This document shows positions 16,640 through 24,900 of a stretch of DNA of 64,000 nucleotides, in pieces. The notes under the pieces are model-generated. The model was not told the DNA's origin and made no database searches. It was given only the letters and a program-made list of their open reading frames with translations. The DNA is taken from positions 248,001 through 312,000 of the forward strand of contig NZ_JAPWKD010000011.1 in the NCBI RefSeq assembly GCF_028283705.1. The letters run 5' to 3'. A program made the translations under genes and the position numbers. The stretch's first letter is position 1, and each line of letters starts with the position of its first letter. The stretch is from Pantoea sp. Its GTDB lineage: Bacteria > Pseudomonadota > Gammaproteobacteria > Enterobacterales > Enterobacteriaceae.

Positions 16640-18672
16640 GCGAATTACGTGCCGAATCCCAGCGTATTGTCTGGACCTTTGACCGTCAGACACTGGTTAT
16701 TGAACCCTGGGGGGCAAACAGCTTGCGGGTACGCGCCACCTGCCAGCCGGAATTGATCGACAGTGACTGGGCATTGTTACCTGCCCAGCCCTGTGAGGTT
16801 GAAATCCGTCGCGAAAATGAATCGCTCAGTCTGCGCAATGGCAACATCACCGCCACCCTGAACATTCGCGGCCAGTTGGCTTTTCATAACCAGCATGGGG
16901 AATTGCTGCTGGAAGAGTTCTGGCGTCAGCGCAGCACCGTCGGAATCGGCGCGACCGAGAAAAGCCAGGATAAATACATCAGCGCCCTGAAACTTGATGG
17001 TCGCAGCTTTCGCCCTATTCCCGGCGGTAAATATCAGTTGAGCGTACGTTTCGAAGCGCGCGCGGAAGAGAAGATCTACGGCATGGGACAATACCAGCAG
17101 GATTGTCTTGACCTGAAAGGCTGTACGCTGGAACTGGCACAACGCAACTCTCAGGCTAGCGTCCCATTTATGGTTTCCAGTCTTGGCTATGGCCTGCTGT
17201 GGCACAACCCGGCGATTGGTGAAGTCACTTTTGGCAAGAACGGTACCCGCTGGCAGGCCGAAGTGACCGACCAGATGGATTACTGGATCACTGCGGGCGA
17301 TACCCCGGCAGCCATTGTCCGTCAATATGGTCGTGCCACCGGTACTGCCCCAATGATGCCGGGTTTTGCCACAGGTTTCTGGCAATGCAAATTGCGCTAT
17401 CGCACCCAGCAGGAAGTGCTGGAAGTCGCGCGCGAGTATCGCCGTTTGCAGCTGCCGCTCTCAGTGATCGTTATCGACTTTTTCCACTGGCCGAACCAGG
17501 GAACCTGGTGCTTTGATGCCCGCGACTGGCCGGACCCGCGGGCGATGGTGCAGGAGCTGAAAGAGATGGGTATTGAAACCATGGTTTCGGTATGGCCGAC
17601 GGTGGACAGCCGCAGTGAGAACTATCGCCTGATGAAGTCAAAAGGTCTGCTGGTGAACAGCGAACGTGGCGTCTCAGTGAATCTCGATTTTATGGGGAAT
17701 ACCACCTTTTTTGATGCCACCCACCCCGCAGCTCGTGAGTTTGTCTGGCAGGAGGTGAAACGTAATTACTATGACCAGGGTATCCGCACCTTCTGGCTGG
17801 ATGAGGCCGAACCGGAGTATCGTGCCTACGATTTCGATAACTATCGCTACCATCTTGGCCCGGTACAGGAAGTGGGCAATATTTACCCCCAGCTGTTTGC
17901 CCGTGGCTTTTATGAAGGGCTGCAACAACAAGGCGAAACGGAAATCGTCAATCTGGTGCGTTGCTCCTGGGCAGGAAGCCAGCGTTATGGTGTGCTGGCC
18001 TGGTCGGGGGATGTCCACTCCTCATTTCATGCGCTGCGCAATCAGTTTACTGCCGGGCTAAATATGGCAATGGCCGGTATTCCCTGGTGGACCACCGATA
18101 TCGGTGGTTTCCAGGGCGGGAATATCCACGACCCCGCGTTTCATGAATTATTGATTCGCTGGTTCCAGTGGGCGGTGTTCTGTCCAGTGATGCGCCTGCA
18201 TGGTTACCGCGAGCCGCAGATTGAACCGGCGGATGCCTGGCGCGAGGGCATTGCCCAGTGCAATAGTGGTTCACCCAATGAAGTCTGGAGCTACGGTGAA
18301 GACAATTTTGCGCTGATGAAAAGTTGCCTGTTGCAACGCGAGCGTCTGCGCCCCTACATCGACCAGTTGATGCGTGAGGCTCATGAACTGGGGGACCCAG
18401 TCATGCGCCCAATGTTTTATCACTATTCGCAGCAGTCGGAGAGCTGGCAGGTTGAAGATCAGTATTTACTGGGACGTGATGTGCTGGTAGCTCCGGTGCT
18501 ACATGCCGAGCAGCGTGAGCGTCGCGTGTGGCTACCCGCCGGTGATCAGTGGATTGCCCATAATGGTGAACGTTACCAGGGTGGGCAGCGGATCACCGTC
18601 GCCGCTCCGCTAAGTGCCATTCCGGTATTCCTGCGTGAAGGCGGATGCGCCGATGTGCTGGACAACAAATAA
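16636..18672 (+). CDS. GH31 family alpha-glycosidase (alpha-xylosidase-like)
   Basis: 678 aa, with no signal peptide and therefore cytoplasmic. GH31 retaining enzymes cleave alpha-glucosides or alpha-xylosides. Seen: an N-terminal beta-sandwich (about 1-235), the motif YGMGQYQQDCLDLKG that shapes the -1 site in GH31, then the TIM barrel with nucleophile Asp389 in TFWLDEAEPEY and acid/base Asp459 in WSGDVHSSF, followed by WWTTDIGGF and RLHGYREP. The nucleophile loop WLDEAEPE differs from WTDFGE of E. coli YicI and is like that of xyloglucan-type alpha-xylosidases, so the substrate is uncertain. It is coupled to the GPH importer by a four-base overlap. A REP-like hairpin lies 24 bp past the stop. 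Confidence 0.88.
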   Translation: MSELRAESQRIVWTFDRQTLVIEPWGANSLRVRATCQPELIDSDWALLPAQPCEVEIRRENESLSLRNGNITATLNIRGQLAFHNQHGELLLEEFWRQRSTVGIGATEKSQDKYISALKLDGRSFRPIPGGKYQLSVRFEARAEEKIYGMGQYQQDCLDLKGCTLELAQRNSQASVPFMVSSLGYGLLWHNPAIGEVTFGKNGTRWQAEVTDQMDYWITAGDTPAAIVRQYGRATGTAPMMPGFATGFWQCKLRYRTQQEVLEVAREYRRLQLPLSVIVIDFFHWPNQGTWCFDARDWPDPRAMVQELKEMGIETMVSVWPTVDSRSENYRLMKSKGLLVNSERGVSVNLDFMGNTTFFDATHPAAREFVWQEVKRNYYDQGIRTFWLDEAEPEYRAYDFDNYRYHLGPVQEVGNIYPQLFARGFYEGLQQQGETEIVNLVRCSWAGSQRYGVLAWSGDVHSSFHALRNQFTAGLNMAMAGIPWWTTDIGGFQGGNIHDPAFHELLIRWFQWAVFCPVMRLHGYREPQIEPADAWREGIAQCNSGSPNEVWSYGEDNFALMKSCLLQRERLRPYIDQLMREAHELGDPVMRPMFYHYSQQSESWQVEDQYLLGRDVLVAPVLHAEQRERRVWLPAGDQWIAHNGERYQGGQRITVAAPLSAIPVFLREGGCADVLDNK

Positions 18673-18695
18673 AGAACAGCATTAATTGCGAGGAT

Positions 18696-18719
18696 TAGCG
18701 GTGCGATTTATCGCGCCGC
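18696..18719 (+). repeat. REP-like palindrome, copy 1
   Basis: The 24-nt element (core GCGGTGCGATTTATCGCGCC) folds into an 11-bp hairpin with one G-T pair. An identical 24 nt occurs in inverted orientation at 27582-27605, so the two copies bracket the second giant gene. Similar GCGATTTATCGC palindromes are typical intergenic repeats in Pantoea/Erwinia genomes. Confidence 0.7.
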
Positions 18720-18887
18720 TACGAAGATGTTAGCGTGAAGTCATCAGCTAAAAACCGTACCGCTTTATATCACCGCGTCAAAAGGTTCCTTCCTCGGTAA
18801 AAATCTCTTGCTTTCAATTTAAGCGACTATAGTTATGAATGAGTTGTAAAGGCTCGACCTTATTCCCTGTCGCTAAGTTACATAGCA

Positions 18888-18903
18888 AATAAGGAAATTT
18901 GCC
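18888..18903 (+). repeat. 16-nt translation-initiation segment shared by the two giant genes (copy 2)
   Basis: Identical to 6361-6376, with the same one-base gap to the ATG. Upstream of it the two leaders differ: this one has no hairpin corresponding to 6323-6345. Confidence 0.75.
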
Positions 18904-18904
18904 C

Positions 18905-21900
18905 ATGAAAACCGAGATCCAATCTCATGCCGATTCCAATTGTGTTTACTGGTTAGAGAAAACCGTCACTGCCTGTAATTTTTCCATGAAAAAAATTAAA
19001 AAAATAATCAATACCCCATCAATTCCTGTCTCGTGTAAAATTCATCAATATTTATTGCCTCTGGTTAAATCCCTGACACCAAAAATCAATAGAGATGCAA
19101 CATATTTTCGTGATGACATATACCCTTATAAAAATCACCTATATATCTCTATCGCAGTAAAAATAATGAAAAAGAAAGAAAACCAGCAATTACTGGGAAA
19201 ATTGTATCATAAACCAAATCACTACATTAAATATTTCTTCCTTCTTTCAGGCATTGCCGGGGGTATTCCTGAGGAAGTCAATCAGGATATTTTTCAACAG
19301 TTGGTTTCTGTTCTGCAAAATGGGAAGGCCCTGAAACAAGCAGAATCCACGGAGGAAAGCGTCTTCAACTGCATACCGCGAGATATTGTCTTACTGAATT
19401 TTTTCTCATCGTTTCTTTCATCTAAAATTTTCACTTTGTCGGTGGTTAATGAAGGTGTTAAAGGTCTGCTAATCTCAGCAATCACCATGGTATCTCCCGG
19501 ACTTGGGAGCGCGATTAAAATTCTCGATAGTTTTACCCCTCTGACACTACTCTTTCCACATCGCACAAATGATATTGATCGATTACTTCGGGAGGAGACA
19601 GGCAGGTATGATTTAACGCAAAAACAACTAAGTCTCAATATCACTTTACTGAAAAATCTGTTCTCTTTAACGCCTGCTGCTGTACGTGATAATTTAACTA
19701 CTGATCATTATGCCTCATCCAGCACAACAGCAGTGAATACACCGCTGTTGCTCGGAACCACAGCGATAGCCATTGCGCATCAATCAACAGCCCGAGCGAA
19801 AACCATAGCAGGAATAACCGCTTTGGGTATGGGAGTTTCCTGCGCAATTTATCGCTATTTGTCTCTTCCGCAGGATTCAAATAGCATCGCCAGTGAAAAC
19901 TCCATTATTACTAATATTAATAACACTCATATTATCCACAGCGTGTCTTATGGCGAAAAACCACACGGACTGAATCAATTGAATCCAGCAGGACAAAAAG
20001 GTACTTGTTATGATATTGAAAAAGCTATAAAAGAGCTGCTTACTTCAAATAAGGCAGGATTAAGATTAGTTGATGAGTTCTGTCATTTCATCTTCAATGA
20101 ACATGGCGACCTGAATGTCGGACATGCACACAAGTTGCTAAAAAAATGGGACATCACAAATTTTAGCCCTTTTGAGCGTACTGAAATGTCTGTTTTATTA
20201 ACCTATATTTTATCAGTGCTACTCACCCCTGTTGGTAAGAAAGAAGCTTTTGACTTAAATGAACTTATTTTCTCAACCGGAGAGGAAGTTAATCAAATAT
20301 GGCTGAGGAATATTAATAAAAAACAACAGGAGAGTATTAACGAAGCACTTCAGCAGACTCGGTTGTATGTTTCAGGACAACTGGTTAAAACACTCGGTGC
20401 AATTGATTTGAGTAAAACAGAAAAACTAATTAACTTTATCGTATTGTTATGCGCACCTGATTTAATTCAATTCAAAAATCATAATAAAGGTGACCTGGAC
20501 GTTGTTTCAAAAGAAACCTATTACTATTGGAATTACCTGGGTAAAGAATATTCAGAAAATAAATACGTCTTACATGATGATTTTGACTTCGCCATAAATG
20601 AAGGAAGAAAATATGGATTCTATCTGCGCAGAAGAAAATTTTATGATGGCATACCAAAATTATCACCCATCAGAGAATTATTTGAGAATTTCACCAGCAG
20701 CATCAATCGCGATTTTATTAATTACCATGAAAACGATGTTAAACTTGAAAGACTCATTTTCCCAACTTTTGATGATGTGATCGAAGATGCTTACCTGGAG
20801 AAAAATATTAATGTGGTTACGTCAGTAAATTTTGATAGGGAAAGCCTGAGAATCAATTTGCAACCCTATATCGATCCACACGGTGAGATAGAGTATTTGC
20901 GCGGGTGCAAGAATATTCGTGATGTTATTCGCAGTTTCCCCGATGGTATGGATGTATTACGGCGTCGGCTGCCAAACCTGGTGCCTCACTCGCTACGAAG
21001 TTATGCTACAGATGACACCAACTCCTTTGTTCTTCGGCCACATCCAAAGCGAGATGAGTTGAAAGATAAACATGAGAAGATGTATCAACAAGTCTACAAT
21101 GAACATATAGCGCTGTATAAAACAGTCGTTCGTCTCGCGTTCGAGATGGATCCGAATTATGAATTATTCAACAATCCCCTTGTTGAAATCAGCATTGTAG
21201 AACTCGATAACCGACGCATACAAAAAGTACGCACAATGTTGATGCCTAAATCGTTTAGATTTAAAGCCAGTATCATGTATCAGGTCGGTTATAACTCCAG
21301 GAGGCATTATCAACGTGGAGCGATTTTTATTGCTGAAAACATACAGACTAAAGAAAGAAAATTTTTCGCGATAAATATCGAGGCCAGCCGTATTTATCGA
21401 CAACTTCCAATTACTACATTAGCCATAAATAAAACTGAAGATATTGCTGGTCTGCCGAATGATTTTTTAAACAGACACTACAAATTTCACGACGGAAAAC
21501 CTTTTTGGGATCCCTGTGATGAGGAGAAAGCGTTTAAAGAATCATTAGTTAGCCCTCCAGAGAAAATGTGGGATTATATTACTGAGCGACTGAAATTTGT
21601 CAAAGCTAAAGTATGCAAAGCAACGCGGTCTGACAAGGAAATTATTTCTTTATTCTACGAGAAAAAGCTGGGTCGATCTGCGAATGCGGTTAAGCTGCTG
21701 CAAAAAGAAATCGCAAACATTCGCGAAAAATACTTGTCTTATGAAAAAGAAGAAATTGAAAGTTCAAGAGAAACGGAAAGAGAACACGATATTAAAAAGG
21801 GAAAATGGCAGCTTTTTAAGGAAAAGTTACCTTTGTATAGTTGTGTTGAAATGATTGATGATATGATCATCCCACATGAAGACATTGTTCTGACTTCATT

Positions 21901-24900
21901 ATTAGAGAATGTTTTTCAGGGAGTGTTATGTGCTTCAGATGCTTATCTGTTATCCTCAGTAATTAAAAAAGTAACAGGACTTGAGCACCTCATTAAAAAA
22001 GCATCTATACAAAAAATAAAAAAGATGCTGCAACTTGATACTTTAAGACAAAATTTAAAAATATCCATCGCAATTCAGAAACCCTCTCCTGCCCTTGAAC
22101 AAAGCATAAATAAACTAAGAAAGGAGATAAACCATCTTGATGAAGAGTTGAAATCGACATTTGAAAAAATATTTCTGACTGGACTAAGTGTTGCCTCTAA
22201 ACCTACTGAAATATTATATCCAATATTCAGTTTTGGTAGTGGGAAGACGTTTATATTTCCATTGGCTGCGGGCATAGGAAAAAAACAACTGAAAGAATTA
22301 AAGTCTGGACTAAAATCCTATATTTTTTACCCTTGGGTAAAACCATCAGCAAAGGAACTTGTGGAAAAGGAGCATCACATATTATTAACACTACAGAAAA
22401 AGAACATTACCTGTTATTCTGATGATTCACCACCATTGAAAATTACGACCAACATTTTTGATATCCATACCAACAATCCTGAACTTTATCATACAATATT
22501 CTTTGCGATGTTGAAAAACCCAGACATTCAGACAATTATCGATGTTGCAGATGCTGGCGGGTGGAAAATACCGAACGACCATGACGAAATGGCCATGTTT
22601 TGCTTTAGAAGTTTTATCGCTCCAGTGTGGCATTATGTTGGTGAAATTATAGATCTTGATAAACATTACAATCTTAACCCCAACAGATCAGAATTGAACG
22701 CAGGGATGTTTTTTGATTATCTCAATGATAATTTAATCAAGAGAAATCCAATATCAAACATTATACTAACTGCCGATCAAAACCTCCTCATAAGCCAGTC
22801 ATTTAAAGCGATAAATAGTACCCTTGAGAGTGACTCCGAGGCTTTTCAGTTTAATTATCTGTTTATGCTTAAACAAGTCTTTCTTAGTGAAGATCTTGAG
22901 AATTTATTACAAGCATCTGAAAAGGAAAAGAAGAGAAAACATAAAGAGATAGTACAAAACATTCATTATAAACTTGGGAAAACAACCTTATATTCCACAC
23001 ATTCTGCTATGCAGGAAAACTTCCACATTGTGATAATTAATTACTTTACGCAAGCCATGAACCAGACAATAAGAGAACGCCCCGCTGCAATAACGTTATT
23101 TAGCGCAAACATCGAAATATTCAATCACCGATGCCAGCAATACCGTCAACATCATCCCGGTGAGGTTGTCCCCACACTGGCTGAATTTATCAGAAATCAA
23201 ATCTGGATGGAAAATGAATTTGAACGGATTTATCAACCCTTCGCACGCATAGAATACAGCGCCAGGGTACTGGATAATTATACGGAAGAACAATGGCTCA
23301 ACGCTGATGCACAGGCTGACTGGTTGGCAAAATTCCAGGAATATCTTTCTCCTCAAATGCGCAGCCAAAATCTTGCGCTCTATCTTAAAGATGTGACGAA
23401 GAAAATCCTGGCTGGCTGGCAACATGAGCAACGTAGTGCCACTATAAAAAATAGTTTAGAAATTATCATTGCCGATGATGTCAATCCAATTTTTATATCA
23501 TTAGTTAAAAATGCAATGCAACAATGTTGCGACACTTATCCCACACTTTTATTCTGCCAATACTACCAACTTGATAACGGTAGCAGATTTACTTTTCTGA
23601 CTAACGACTTTATTTCTGAACCACAACAGCGATCCAGACGTCAGCTGCTGAGTGAGCATCCTTTTTATCCATTACCTTCTCTGAATGATGAACAACTGAC
23701 TGATGTGGTTATCTCTCCATTAAAGAGCAAACTACCCAGCCAGAAAAAAAATGAAACGCTGTTATATCAACAAGAATTAAATAACATCCTACAGAATTTT
23801 ATCTATTTCTCTGCTCTGCCCTTTCATGAGCGATTATATGGCCATACTATGAGTATGCTCACGCCAGAAAGAGAGGGCCCGAGTGATGCTGCGACACTGA
23901 TCAATACAATTCTTGATGAAAATGGCAACCTGATTAATTGTCAGCTTAAAGTTTTGCAACGCAACCTTCCTACAGGAACGATTATTGATGAAGACCGATT
24001 GCTACAATTATTAAGCGATATTTTTAAATTAGCCTCGCCAACTGCGCCTGATTTATATGATTATGCGTTTCGACAGCTACAAATTGTGCTTAGCTCATCG
24101 TGGATGACATTGGCACACTTAACGAATGCGAATTTTATAAAAGTTCAATCACTGAGTTTAACTCAACAATTTCAGCAACATTCAAAAATAAACTACGGTA
24201 CAACACTGCAGGCAGTCCGGCGCTATATGACTGCCGCCGTCAGTCATTTTCTTGATTTCACAACACAATTAAAAAGCATGGACGCGGGAATGGCGAGCAT
24301 CAGGTTAAAAGATGTCTCAGCACAAAAACTTTGCCTCGGGGCGATCATTGCTCAGAACTTGCAGCTGGAAACAGTCAGCCAAGGCGCATTGCTGAAACTC
24401 TTTAGCGTTGCAATGCAGGATGCAGGCATCATTCCTGTTGCCGCTCAACAACAAATAGCCTTGCTGACTCGGCCGGGCCGCCACACTGGTGAAGATGCGC
24501 TGCACTGCGTGGCCACCTGTCTGGAACATACAGCTACGATACAAACGTACATACTTGCCTGCGTTGATGACAGCCAGGCACTGGCGGCATATCTGACTGA
24601 ACTTCACTTTGCTACCTCATCATCTGAACAACAACAACGACTGCTTTCTCTATTCAACACCGCGCTACAAAGCCACCAGCAGCTACTCACCATCGCCATG
24701 CCCGCAAGCAAAGAGCAACAATTAAGACAAGCACACGCCCGGGGGGAACTGCAATTTACCTGGTATCAGACTGGCGGAAAGAATGAGGGTCCTGATCTCA
24801 CGGTGGTGGGTATCGGATTCGATATTATAAATAATAATGAGGGGATCTTATTCCCTTATTCTTTGTCCTTTCCCGCGACAGGAATGTTCCACCAGAAACC

